Positions 12,966 to 23,313 of a DNA stretch of 54,212 nt are shown here, one piece after another. The stretch lies in the NCBI GenBank assembly GCA_013368375.1, contig JAACJP010000075.1, positions 1 to 54,212 on the forward strand, written 5' to 3'. This DNA is from Tricholomella constricta. Lineage: Eukaryota > Basidiomycota > Agaricomycetes > Agaricales > Lyophyllaceae. Numbering within the stretch: the first letter of the stretch is position 1; each line of letters starts with the position of its first letter. The notes below the pieces were generated by a model. That model was not told the origin of the DNA. It did no database searches and was given only the letters and a program-made list of their open reading frames with translations. Position numbers and translations under genes: made by a program.

Positions 12966-14849
12966 TGAACGAAGGCGAAGCAACTGTCTTAAGACTAATA
13001 TTTCTCGAAAGTCGCCCATAATACGCCCAAAAGTATTACAGAAGGACTGTGCAGCATTCAGTCATGATTAGATCTATCTTATTTACATTCAAAATTGAAA
13101 CTTGAAGAACCGGAATTTTCCCTGCATTCCTTTATGTCCCCTTCATTCCCAGTACTTGCAGCCTGGCGAGCTTCCCTTGCAGCGACTGCGGAAGGCTTTG
13201 ATATGTCAGGCTCAGCCTTGGCAATGGTCCTTGCGACTACAAGGTCATACACAGTTGGGCCAACAAGTCAGATTCGCGCATCAGGAGCTTCATATCAGCG
13301 CACCTGTGTGGAAGACACTTGCTGTCGCCTATAGGTCTCTCCCTGTCATAGTGTAGCCCTTGTGAGCCCTCGTTAGTATTTGCATCTTTTTCATGTTTCG
13401 CAGTTCCGTTGAAAGGGTCGAATGCACGAGGGCGCTGTAGCCGCAGTGATGAGCAATTGCGCGTCATGAATGGACAAATTGAACCTTTGATTAATATTTC
13501 CTAACGACGCGTTTCGTGGCACTCTGTCTGTCAAGAGTCTTGCATGAACCGTGTGATGGCCAACTGCACAATGAACATGTATCCGCCTGGTGGACTGATT
13601 AATGCATCGATAAGTACTGAGAAGGCGTCGCATCGCGCAAAGGGTAACATAGGGTCAGCAACGAGAACCAGTGTGGGCACCGTGGAAGAGGACACACCAT
13701 AGCTTTTATCATATTTGCTTCGCGCATCTGGCGTTGAGGTGACGTGAGGTGAGAACGGCGTCAAGGCCGAGTTTATATATTACAGCAGTTGAAAAATACG
13801 AAATCGACACGAAGGGCGTCTGTAGACACAAACGTCAGTATGAGCCGGGCACTGGAATGCCCAGTTTGAGGAAGGCATCGTTCGCTGTTCCTAATCCGCG
13901 GGGCAGACTTTTGTGATAATGGCGATACCGCTCTTTCATCGTCGTCCAAGACGCCTTGAGGAGAAACATCTATCACCATCCTTCAGGTTGTTAAAGGTAA
14001 GCTTAAAGCTTAGCCTTGCATGCAGTGATTCAAGTAACCACCTGACAAGAGCAGATTAGGGTGCACATAGGGAGCAAACACGCCGCTGTTCACATCGATT
14101 GAGCAGCTACGATATACTAGATATTCCAATGGTGAGCAGCACCTACAAAATCGACTTAGGCCTAGCAACATTCACCTGGAGGTGCTACTTCACGATGCCA
14201 AAACCCAATTTCCTCCTTGTATGGGCTGAGTGACGGGGGCTAAGATGAGCATGAGGTATGGGGGCACAAGGGTAAGTAGATCGTTGCCATAGTTAGTAGG
14301 GGGCTAACAGCGATCGTGGCATGGGGGTGCACAACTCAGTTATGGACACGCCATTTCTGACGACACCGTCGGCGTCAACGTCGACATCACCCGCTCGTCT
14401 CGCACCTCACCATCTTTTAGCTCGTTGTCACAAGCGCCATCTGCTGTGCCATAACCAACAATCTCTTTCAGTTCTTTTCAGCTCAGTTTGACTTACGACG
14501 AGCTGTGCAAAGACCTTGCCTTCATGTGGCACTCTCTCCGCCCCTTTTCTCCCCGCGGTGTGCGTCGTACGTTGCTGTAAATTGGGCATGAGCGTGGCGC
14601 CTGTTGGAAGATGTTATACTTAGTATCAGCAGCATAGGACTGTACAACGCACCTCTGAGCCCTGTACCATGCGCATCCTGGTGTACAAAAGCGCCCTCAC
14701 ATACCGTTACCATGCCCTTTTCCCCGCTGAAACTCGGTGTGCGTTTGGAGCGAGAGCGCGAGGGTAGATATATGATGTACGGCGAGCATGCGGCTGTGCG
14801 ACGAGGGATGTATCACGTCGTGTGGGTCAATGGAAAATGGAACCAGCAA
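12966..14849. other. Non-coding or unrecognised stretch
   Basis: No protein family was recognised in any frame. A segment at about 13240-13310 (ACACAGTTGGGCCAACAAG and TTCATATCAGC) recurs in diverged form at about 18955-19020. Short open frames exist on both strands but none shows a domain or convincing splice structure. Confidence 0.6.
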
Positions 14850-15970
14850 TAGATCACTCACCTTGAGCAATAGTGGGGTTCGATGTGGGCGGCTAGAGAG
14901 GTGGCTTACAGCTGAGGCAACAAACATACTGCTGGCGAGCATGCGGCACTGTGGCAAAGGATTGGCGAAAGGTGTCAGTCAATTGTACAAGAAGACGGCA
15001 CTTTATCGCTCACCTTGTGCATTTGAAAGAGGCGGAAAGGTAAATTGAAGTCGAAACAGACGGATGTATCGCATTTGTGTTGCATACGTCTGTAAAGGTC
15101 TGTTTAGGTTCGAAGTTAATAAGACGGGGTTGGATCAACTGTGTGACGAACGCGTCTAATGTGAATGAAGAAGAATTGAGCCCACCTTGCATGATCAAGG
15201 AAGCGGCGGCGATGCAGGGGGATAGACGGGAGTTAAAGCAAGCGGATGTCCGTCGCCGTGTCGAACGTGTTCGAGGACGAGCTGTATCTGTTCGATCGAG
15301 TGAGATAAAGGCAATTAGAACGAAAGGAATAGAGAGAACCGCACCTACGATGCAGATCCCAGCATCTCGTGGGTATTGCGTCGTCGTACTTACCATATCA
15401 AAGCCGGTGGAATTACCATTACCTCGATCTTGATACATAAAATGGAAGGAGAAGCGATTGCTCGAGAGAGATCAGATAACACACCGAGGACAATTTACCC
15501 CGCACCTCCAAAGTCCGACTACTGACTTATCCGTCCACCAGTCGCCATCGTTCTGGTGCTTGAACGGTGGTGCCTGGCGCAGTCAGGGAACTTTGAAGGG
15601 AAAGGGACTTGGTGAGGAGGCTGTGCCGTTACAGCTCTGCGATAAGAGTACTTGGTTTTGGTTACATGAAATTGAAGAATGCGTCGCACTCACCTTGTAC
15701 TGGAGGTATTCGAGGCATTAGAATCGAGCGGCGCTGATTTTAGAGGCTGTATGGTGAGATAAGGCAATGAATCGGGTGTTCGAGGCGCATTTATTGGATG
15801 TTAACGGGATGTCGAACGCACCGCGTTGGATGTGTGCTACTCGAAAGAGACAAGAGAAAACCTAGTAGAACAAATGAATGAAACGATTGCTAGATGGCTT
15901 GGAAGCACTCACCAGGCCGGTACGCTCCCAGATACTTGCTGAAAGGCTTTGTGGACAGACGATTGGAGGT
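14850..15970 (-). other. Possible unrecognised multi-exon gene (minus strand)
   Basis: Read on the minus strand, this stretch has a run of strong donor-like sites: CTG|GTGAGTGC near 15905, AAG|GTGAGTGC near 15690, ATG|GTAAGTAC near 15390, CAAG|GTGGGC near 15183, AAG|GTGAGCG near 15010 and AAG|GTGAGTGATC near 14866. Open segments between them include a hydrophobic run (VLSIPFVLIAFISL) and Ser/Thr-rich stretches. I could not assemble one continuous reading frame: several candidate joins hit stop codons. It may be a decayed gene or a gene with unusual small exons. No family is recognised. Confidence 0.3.
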
Positions 15971-16134
15971 GCGGCAACGGGCCGAGCCATTCAGGTACGG
16001 TCAATGTTCCCACCAGGCAGCGAAGCCTCCTCCTCATCCTTTCACTCCCTGCGCCATCTGCAACGGACGCTCTCCAAGTCACAGGCAGCGGTCTCCTCAA
16101 TATGTGCGTCCAGCCGGTTTTTCCCACAGTATTA

Positions 16135-16440
16135 TCTCGTTAACAATCTCTCCAGCGCATACACAATCAAGGTCACCATGGGCGTCAATGTGCAAAAGGT
16201 TTCTCTCCATGCCGATCTCGCATGCACGCACCTTCTATTCTTGGCGTGCGCTGGCTGACCCTTTTCCTCACAGTGAAAAACCATGTTCGTCGTCTCTCTG
16301 TGGGCAGACGAACGGCCGTAACTGCGGCGCCAACGGCTCAACGAGCACCGGCGTCAACTTTGACACCAACTACATACAGGGCGCCATCTCCGGCCCCATC
16401 GTCTGGAACAAATTTGTCGTTGGTGGAGCAATGAAATGCA
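16135..16440 (+). pseudogene. Aspartic protease (A1/pepsin-like) relic
   Basis: One frame reads YTIKVTMGVNVQKVSLHADL then ACTHLL, which lines up with the flap before and around the first catalytic DTGS motif of fungal A1 proteases (V-x-G-x-N-x-Q-x-V-x-L-x-x-D-T-G-S-S-D-L-W). The catalytic motif has decayed to DLAC. A second frame about 60 bp on reads STSTGVNFDTNYIQGAISG and PIVWNKFVVGG, like the region before the second strand pair of the same family. The two parts are in different frames, and no downstream second lobe with DTGT/DSGT was found. Identification rests on motif memory only; it could also be a related secreted protease-like protein. Confidence 0.5.
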
Positions 16441-16539
16441 GGCCCTTGGTGCGTTCCCTAAACCCTCCGCACCTTTCAATATTCCATTGTCGCTGCCAGT
16501 CCGCCCGTCCGCAACCTCGACCTGTCCATTTTAATCGAC

Positions 16540-16885
16540 TCCATCCCCTTCCATCACCCTTGCTGTCAAAGCCCTTGCTGAAGTGCCTACCCCAGCCACC
16601 CTGCCGCTGCTCATCGTCCTTCGTCGTTGTCATGACCACCACCATGACCATCCCATCGTCAACTGCTCCCGCTCCCTTTGCACTCTCTGCAGCCTCGACT
16701 CGTCAATCACAACCAACCCCATCTGCTTCCATTCACCCTCGCTGTCATGATGCTCGCCAAGGTGCCCACCCTCAGCCACCCCGCCCCTGCTCACCATCCT
16801 CCTTCATCGTTGTCGACAACTGCCTTCATGACCAACCATCGTCTAACTCTCCCGTTCCTTTTGCCGTCATGGGCCAGAAAAAGTC
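16540..16885. repeat. Imperfect direct duplication, about 185 bp
   Basis: The segment starting CCATCCCCTTCCATCACCC near 16541 is repeated in diverged form from about 16727 (CCATTCACCCTCGCTGTCATG). Both contain a CCACCC..GCCGCTGCTCA..ATCCTCCTTC-like core and end with CTCCCG.TCCCTTTTG. It lies just downstream of the protease relic and may derive from a Pro/Ser/Thr-rich linker. Confidence 0.5.
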
Positions 16886-16989
16886 AAGAAATTCATTGGC
16901 CGAAAATGCCGCTTCCTCTGGCTCTCGGTGCCAGCCGCCGCCCCTATCCCCACTGCCGCACCTAATGCCAATTCGCCATTGACCAACAC

Positions 16990-19310
16990 ACGCTGAACCC
17001 TCCTCAAGCTCGTTAGACACCCTTACGTCTTCCCACGCAGCTCAAAGAGAGTTCCACCCTCCTCCTTGCCCCTTCCGATGGCAACGCTGCTGCTGCTGCC
17101 ATCAAGCCACCGATAAAGACGAAATGGGCACGGAGGTGGAGACAGAGACGGAGTGGGGAAGAGGCAGGTGAAGGGAGGTGCATGTGGAGTTTTGGGCGCA
17201 GCTGGCAGGGCGCGGACACTCTTCGTGGGCGCTGCTGAGCATCGGGGCGGTGCGGGTGATGTGATAGGGAACGACCCCGACGAGCTTCTTGGCTGCCAAC
17301 TGGGTCGTAGGAGGGGAAGATAGGATACAGCGGGGGTCGTGGATTAGTTGTTAGAGGACACACGCCGTGGGGGCGAGGGTGGTGGCAGCGAGGATGAGGA
17401 TGGGGAAGGGTGAAGGTGACGACGGTGTATGTGCGCCTGGGGCCAAAACGAGCGTGGGTGTGCGTGTGGTGACCATATTTTCCTTCTCGGCGCTTAGGGC
17501 GCTCAATCCGGGACTCAGCGTATGTCGGGATGGGCACAGACGACAACCGCGGATTCATGCCAGCGCCCATAGTCGTCCCAATGTAGCGGTACAGTCATTA
17601 CTGTGAACACCCCACCACCGCTACCAACAGCAGCAGCAGGACCAGCCGGCGCCGGCATCAATACCGCCATCGAAACCACACCAGGATGGCTCTCGGCAAC
17701 AGCAAGGCGATATTGACGACGCCCATGGCGACAATGCCAATGCCATCCACTTCCAAAATCAATCACACCGCTGCTTCATTATGGTCAGTCCTTGAGACAT
17801 CTGTGCATCTATGCCCATCACCCTGATAACAGAAATGCGCGTAGTTGAACTGCAGAACCCTCCTCCCCGCAAGTAGCAATTGCGCCCACCACCGCAATAG
17901 ACCTCCCACACCCTGCACTTGTGCCCCTAGCCCGCGCTCATGCCCTTGCGCTTGACCCCACCCTGCAACGGAGGCGCCAGTCCTGGTGCACGAGCTCGTG
18001 CTCTGGACCATGGGGGCGTACGTCAGCTGCGGCGGTGTGTCATTGGACGCACCAAGAACCTCTCATCTCCAGGTGTATCACATAATACCAGCGACCATGC
18101 CCACGATGCGGAACACGCGACACGAAACGCAGAACACGCGTCCACACAGCAGCGCCTAATTGGATACAGAAGGGATAGCAGGGTGTGTGGTGTGTACCAC
18201 TGTCGGTGTCGGTGTTATGTGGAGAGGGAGGACCGGGCTAGGGTCTCGAGGCTCGTCGGTCGCATTTAGAGGCCGTCGCATGTAATGGGAAGGAAGCGAA
18301 AGCGTATGGCTGGGCGCCGGCATTAAACGGGTATGAGTGGAGGAGGAGAGAGAGCAGGTTGTGTGTGTGCGATGGAAGTTTGCCGTGTGCGCTGACCAGG
18401 ATGAGGGTGTCGTAGCCGGGGTTCACGCTTGCTTTTGGCTAGGCTGCGCATACGAGGGTGCCTCTTTCAACTTCTCATAAAAGCAAGGTGAGCTTGAAAC
18501 TATTGTCGATCTGACTTGCATGCAGCCGCATGGATGGATGGATGGATGGTGAGACTCCACACGCACAAGCGCTCGAAGGTGAGACATACAGTTATATATG
18601 GGACGAACGCATTGGTATCCACAGCCGCTGCCGTTACCGCCGTGCAGGGCAACCGCGTCCTTGGCTTAGACCTACTGTGCGTGCTGGCGGCTGGGAGTCT
18701 TGGATCGGGACTGGTGAGTCATTTTTTCGAGAGGTTGCAAGTTAGACTGAGTGAGTCTGATGCGTGCGCGCGGGCGTGTGTGTGCTGGCAGAGGAGGCAG
18801 TGAGGATCACGATATGCGATACAGCGGTGCTATCGAGCTTTACGGCGTAGCGAGGATCTATTTATATGGCCTCGACGTGTGCCTCCTTCGTTCACTGCTT
18901 TCGAACCCTGTCTATGTGTAATCTATTTACTATCAAATACAATACAAAGTACATACGCAGTTGGGCCGACAAGACGGCTCCGCACATCAGGAAGTTCATA
19001 TCAGCACAGCGCAGCTAAGTAGAAGGCAATATTGAATTAACTCTGTTGCAGTGAAAGAAGTGAGTGAGTAAGTAAGTGAGTGATGGCATGCGAGATGCGA
19101 GAATGGATGGGCTAGCGGGTGCGGGTGATGTTTATACAAGTACGAGTCTGAGAAGAAAGACGCAACAAATCCAGATTAGCAAAACGCGGAACACAGTGGG
19201 GGCGTCAAGATTGTGGTCGGAAAAGGCGAAAAAGACGGTAAGAAGAGCGGGTGAGTGTGTAGACAAGCAAAAGATTTTGGGACATTGTCGGGGGCCGGCG
19301 GAGGAGCAAA
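16990..19310. other. Low-complexity, unrecognised stretch
   Basis: No recognisable gene. The plus strand is purine-rich with many GGTGG-like words from 17100 to 17500. A (ATGG)n microsatellite lies at about 18530-18549. About 18955-19020 is a diverged copy of the segment at 13240-13310. Open frames on both strands look like products of biased composition. Confidence 0.55.
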
Positions 19311-19317
19311 TGCTTTG

Positions 19318-20010
19318 CCGCGCCTCGTTCACCTGTGAGCTTGTTGATGGCATTGGGGAGGTCTTCGCGGCGAAGAGGTTCCGTTGGTGTGAGCGTCAGT
19401 TGAGCAGAGCGTGCTGGAATGTGCGAGAGAGGGCTTACTCGTGATGCGGTCGTCCATCTTAGGGTTGCCAGCCTGTAGGCAGCGCTCGCATTCGCCGATC
19501 ACTGAGAGCAACGAAACGAAAAGAGTTAAGGAGCATGTTGAAAAAAAAGAGGCAGAGACGGCAAGTTACGTACTTGCGTGCGCGGCGAGCGCAATGATAG
19601 GCGCAGGCCCGCAGTGCATCTCGTACGACCAGATGAGCTCCGTCGCCTCCAGACCGCCCATAAAAAGCATCGATACGTCCATCTGCGGAGCACACGATGA
19701 GTGAGCAAAAAAGAGAAAAAAAAACACTACACACGCGCAAGGCGATTGAAGAGAGGAGGGAAGGGAAGAGCGTTCAAGGATGATGTCAAATGCTTGGTCT
19801 GGATCACCCGTCCCGTCCACCATAAGACTGCCATTCTCCGCAATATCCACGATGTGCCCGTGCTCTTCGAGAATCGTTCACGAGGTTGTCCTCAGCGAGG
19901 AGGATGTCGAACACCACGTCGTTGGGCGCGGACACGGGGCTGACGGTGTTGGACTTCGGGGCTGAGATCAGGACAGAGGCCAGTTCTCGGGCGGTGGCAG
20001 GTGTCGTGAC
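19318..20010 (-). pseudogene. Receiver domain relic of a hybrid histidine kinase (Nik1/group III type)
   Basis: Minus-strand segments follow a response-regulator receiver domain in order: FDILLAEDNLVN (acidic pocket, about 19885-19925), ILEEHGHIVDIAENGSL (about 19830-19865), MDVSMLFMGGLEATEL (phospho-acceptor Asp, about 19640-19690), IIALAAHA then MIGE and CERCLQAG (about 19470-19600) and PLRREDLPNAINKLTG (about 19330-19385). Such domains end fungal hybrid kinases that sense osmotic stress through the HOG pathway. One intron looks intact (GCAA|GTACGT to CTCAG|TGATC). Decay is visible as loss of several codons with a frameshift after NLVN, a donor reading GA instead of GT before MDVSM, and no AG before PLRRED. 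No kinase catalytic domain lies upstream, so this is a truncated, dead copy. Confidence 0.75.
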
Positions 20011-20231
20011 CTGGAGTCGTTGAGGCTCCACTTGACAGGAGGATGACAGGAGGAACGAGAACAAACGAGCGAACATGAGTGAGTGGGATGTGATGTGACG
20101 CAGACAAAAGGGACGTCAATGTACGGTTGAGGTGCTGGCGACGACGAGCAAAGGATGAGTTGGGGCTGCGGGGGCGGGCACAGGCTGGTTGAAAGGCGTT
20201 GAGGACAGTAGAGTATGGTGGCACGTGCGCG

Positions 20232-20250
20232 GCACCCTCAGTGAGGGCGC
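20232..20250. repeat. Isolated dispersed palindrome copy
   Basis: GCACCCTCAGTGAGGGCGC has one arm mismatch relative to the array version. It lies outside either satellite array, and its flanks (CACGTGCGCG, then CATGAAAG) do not resemble the array flanks, so the palindrome moves or arises independently of the long units. Confidence 0.8.
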
Positions 20251-20339
20251 CATGAAAGAAAACGGTTCTGGGTCAGCGCGTGCTCAGCGCTCATCATTGG
20301 TGCCTGCTGGTTGTACAGCCACCGATCAGTCACAACGTA

Positions 20340-21255
20340 ACGCCACCACGCCTCCTCATCGATCATCACTCCAGGCAACTTCAACGACGATCTCGACACT
20401 GGCGCCGCCGCACACCTCGTAGTCTGCTGTGCTTCTGGCAAAGCGCTTTTCCCTCCAGAGGTATGTCCTGAGGTCCATCCATTCGAGTTCTTCTAACGTC
20501 TGCAGAGAGTCTAAGTCCTGCGCTTCTCTTTGGGAACATTCATCGACATCTGCCCTCTCCCGCCCCTCCACTTCTACTTCTACTTCCACTTCCACTTCCA
20601 CCCCAATATCGTCAGCATCAACAACGATGGCAACAGCAGACGGGCTGCTATACTCGCCTCGGTCGATCATCACCCCGACGTCCGTCGTGCGCCTCGAATA
20701 CGACACCGCCTCCCTGCCGCCTGTCCCGTACTCGGATATGTCTCGTCTGCATCTGCGATACCCACACCCACGCTTTCGCCGTGCCCCCCGGCGACATTCT
20801 CCTCCGCAGCGGTGACTTGGAACATTCCTGAGCTTCAGCAGACAATGAACTGGCCATTCTCCCTCCCCCAAGCAGGTCAAGATATGTGTGCGTGCGTGCA
20901 CCGGTTCGTCTCCCTCTCCCACCCATCTCCTATTACCCACTGCTGCTGACCCGAACCTGGAACAGCATCATCGCAGTAGGAAACCACGACTGACGCTGCA
21001 CACGAAGGAACTGGCATCATGACATAGAGAAATAGGTAGAGCCTGCTCCTTTTATCTTATCCTCCTCGTCGTCATCAGTGCGCTCACGTCGATTGGGCTT
21101 TCCAGGACGTCGTGCCCATACTCGGGCTGCTCACGGGCCTGCGCGCACAAAATGCCAGCCTTGTCTACTTGCAAGACTTATCCCATGCGTTCACAACGAA
21201 ACTGGATGGGCGCACATGGAGCGTGTACGGCTCCCAGGTGAGTCGCTCACTACAT
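20340..21255 (+). other. Unrecognised exon-like segments and ACTTCC microsatellite
   Basis: Plus-strand open segments lie between splice-like signals: CCAGAG|GTATGTCC near 20459 with an acceptor CTGCAG near 20506, and CCCAG|GTGAGT near 21237. The segment before the last donor reads VPILGLLTGLRAQNASLVYL. An (ACTTCY)n microsatellite occupies about 20568-20606. I do not recognise the family and cannot join the pieces; it may be a gene relic. Confidence 0.3.
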
Positions 21256-21359
21256 TCAACACATAGGGGTAAATTAACTAATAAACAGCTCCTAGTGTAC
21301 TTTTTTTGGCTCGGCATACTATTACCACCAATGGTGCGCGCTCTCCGCCCGTAAATCAA

Positions 21360-21720
21360 TGCGCATCGATATCGACATCGACATCGAGAAAGGCCTAGGG
21401 CGGGCATGGGGACGGGATGGATGGGTGGTGCACGGGATGGGGAGATAATTTGCGGGGAAGGAGGATTGCGACGCCGCTTGAAACGACATCAACATCGACA
21501 TCGAGAAGGCCTGGGGCGGGCATGGGGACGGGATGGACGGGTGGTGCATCGGATGGGGAGATAAATCGCGGGGGAAGGGAGTCGCGACGCCGCTTGCATC
21601 TACATCGACATCGACATCGACATCGAGAAAGGCCTGGTGCAGGCAAGGGACAAGGCGGACGGGTGACGGGTGATACACAAGAGGATGGGGAGAGATACGG
21701 CAGGGAGGAGAAGTATGGCG
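21360..21720. repeat. About 118-bp tandem repeat, three copies
   Basis: Three diverging copies start with an (ACATCG)n run followed by AGAAAGGCCTRGGGCGGGCA near 21366, 21490 and 21605. Each continues with GGGATGGAYGGGTGGTG and GGATGGGGAGATA. The ACATCG tract differs in length between copies. Minus-strand Pro/Ser-rich ORFs here are repeat translations. Confidence 0.8.
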
Positions 21721-21944
21721 ACACTGCTTGACAGCCGGGGCAAGTCTGCTGGCGGAGGGGAAGGCCAGGACGGGGACAGGGACTGGCGCTTTGATGACGA
21801 TGGTGCGGTCAATCTGGGGCTCAGCATCGCGCCTGCACCTTGCAGGTATATGTGCTCGAAGGGTGGGGGCGGCAGGGGCAGGGGCAGATGTGATGGGACG
21901 AGACTTTGACGTGAGGCGCGGATCGAGATGGAGGGGATGGGGAC

Positions 21945-22080
21945 AGGACGAGGACAGGGACAGGACGAGGACAGGGACAGGACGAGGACAGGGACAGGAC
22001 GAGGACAGGGACAGGACGAGGACAGGGACAGGACAGGACAGGGTGAGGACGGGGACAGGACGGGCGAGGACGGGGACAGG
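21945..22080. repeat. 17-bp minisatellite (GGACAGGACGAGGACAG)
   Basis: GGACAGGACGAGGACAG repeats about five times nearly perfectly and then decays into related GACAGG/GACGGG words. Because 17 is not a multiple of three, all three frames stay open and give Arg/Asp/Gly/Gln-rich (plus) and Pro/Ser/Cys-rich (minus) translations, which explains the long open frames here. Confidence 0.9.
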
Positions 22081-22491
22081 ATAGGGCTGGGATGTCGTGC
22101 AGACGACAATGTCTCCGGGATTCAGGACACTCGATGAGGGGCTTGGTGTCTCGCCTGCACCTGTGTTGCTGCAGGTGTGTGTCCGACGGGCGTGTTCAAA
22201 GGTGCCATGTGCAGGACATGGCACGATGACGAGGGCATCTGGCAGCACTTGCACATTTCTTATTCATTAGCTGGACGGACATCAATATAACTTACAGTAA
22301 GTACCTACTGGGCTGTCTACTTTCAAATATGAGGTGGCGTGCTATGTACTGCGGTGTGAGGTGAAGAATGAAAAATGATAACTGAGATGCGTGTTTACAA
22401 GCATATGAGGAATTTGGGGTACCTTTTGGCACATACTTCTGATGTGTAGCACAATAAATAGGGCTGAGTGAAAGATGGCCCAAGGTGCACG

Positions 22492-22510
22492 GCACCCTCA
22501 ATGAGGGTGC
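22492..22510. repeat. Isolated dispersed palindrome copy
   Basis: GCACCCTCAATGAGGGTGC has the same arms as the array palindrome with the central AG changed to AA. It sits 0.8 kb left of the second satellite array. Confidence 0.8.
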
Positions 22511-22519
22511 CCCGAAACT

Positions 22520-23313
22520 GAAAAAGGTAGTGGACAAAAGAGACGAGCCGTTCTCGGTGGTTGCTCGGTGGTCACTTTCAAATTTGCCACTACATGCCTT
22601 ATATTGCACCAAAATACGAAATTCAACGAGGATTGGGGAGTACGATAACAGGCAAGGGAGCGCGAGGCCGAAAGTACTGGGAAAAGTCTGAATTAACAAG
22701 ATACAGTGCGGTGGGCGGGGCAGGCGGTGACCGGCAATTGCCGAGGCGCGCTTCGCGCGCCCGCGCGCCAGGTCACAAAGATCCCTGACGCGTTTCAACA
22801 GTTCAGCCGCGTCACCTCTGGAAAATTCAGGACGAGGGCAGATTTAAATTGCGCAGCGCACGCACAAATTCTTGTGGAGGTCGCAGTTGTAGTCAATATT
22901 TTAGAAATTGAAAACCGCCCGGAGCGGATTTTGGCACAGCCACATCAGCCACCCGCCCGAACCCCCCACACAAAATTGTCCATAGCTCACTCAATTCTTC
23001 ACCGATTTTCGTAAAAAAAGGGTGCGACCTCCGTGAAATGTATATAGAAACGTCCTCCGATACCATGATCTCGGATGTGGAAGCGTTGAGAATACTCAAT
23101 AGTGTACTTTCCCACGCTTTTCCCCCTCTTTTCGGTGGTCCATAGCACCACCGAGAATACATATCTCGTCAAACGGATTGGTGCGTGCGATAGAGGACAT
23201 GTAAAAGTATATATTTTATTGTTGGACCGACCCCAATTGCATGTTTCAATCCTGAGAAAAATCGGGTCCAAAATCTGAATGGATAACGGGCCGTTATCCG
23301 CCCGCCAATGACT
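22520..23313. other. Gene-free stretch ending in a 19-bp inverted repeat
   Basis: No coding family recognised. It includes a GC-rich self-complementary run near 22740-22775 (GGCGCGCTTCGCGCGCC) and, at 23281-23299, the inverted repeat GGATAACGGGCCGTTATCC, which ends 14 bp before the second tandem array begins. Confidence 0.6.

Noticed and set aside
15894..16982. 362-aa plus-strand protein
   Set aside because: Only a short part resembles a protease; the rest is Pro/Ser-rich translation of duplicated low-complexity sequence, and the frame crosses the relic's frameshift.
21322..22254. 310-aa Pro/Ser/Cys-rich protein on the minus strand
   Set aside because: It is the translation of the ACATCG, 118-bp and 17-bp repeats; no start, domain or splice evidence.
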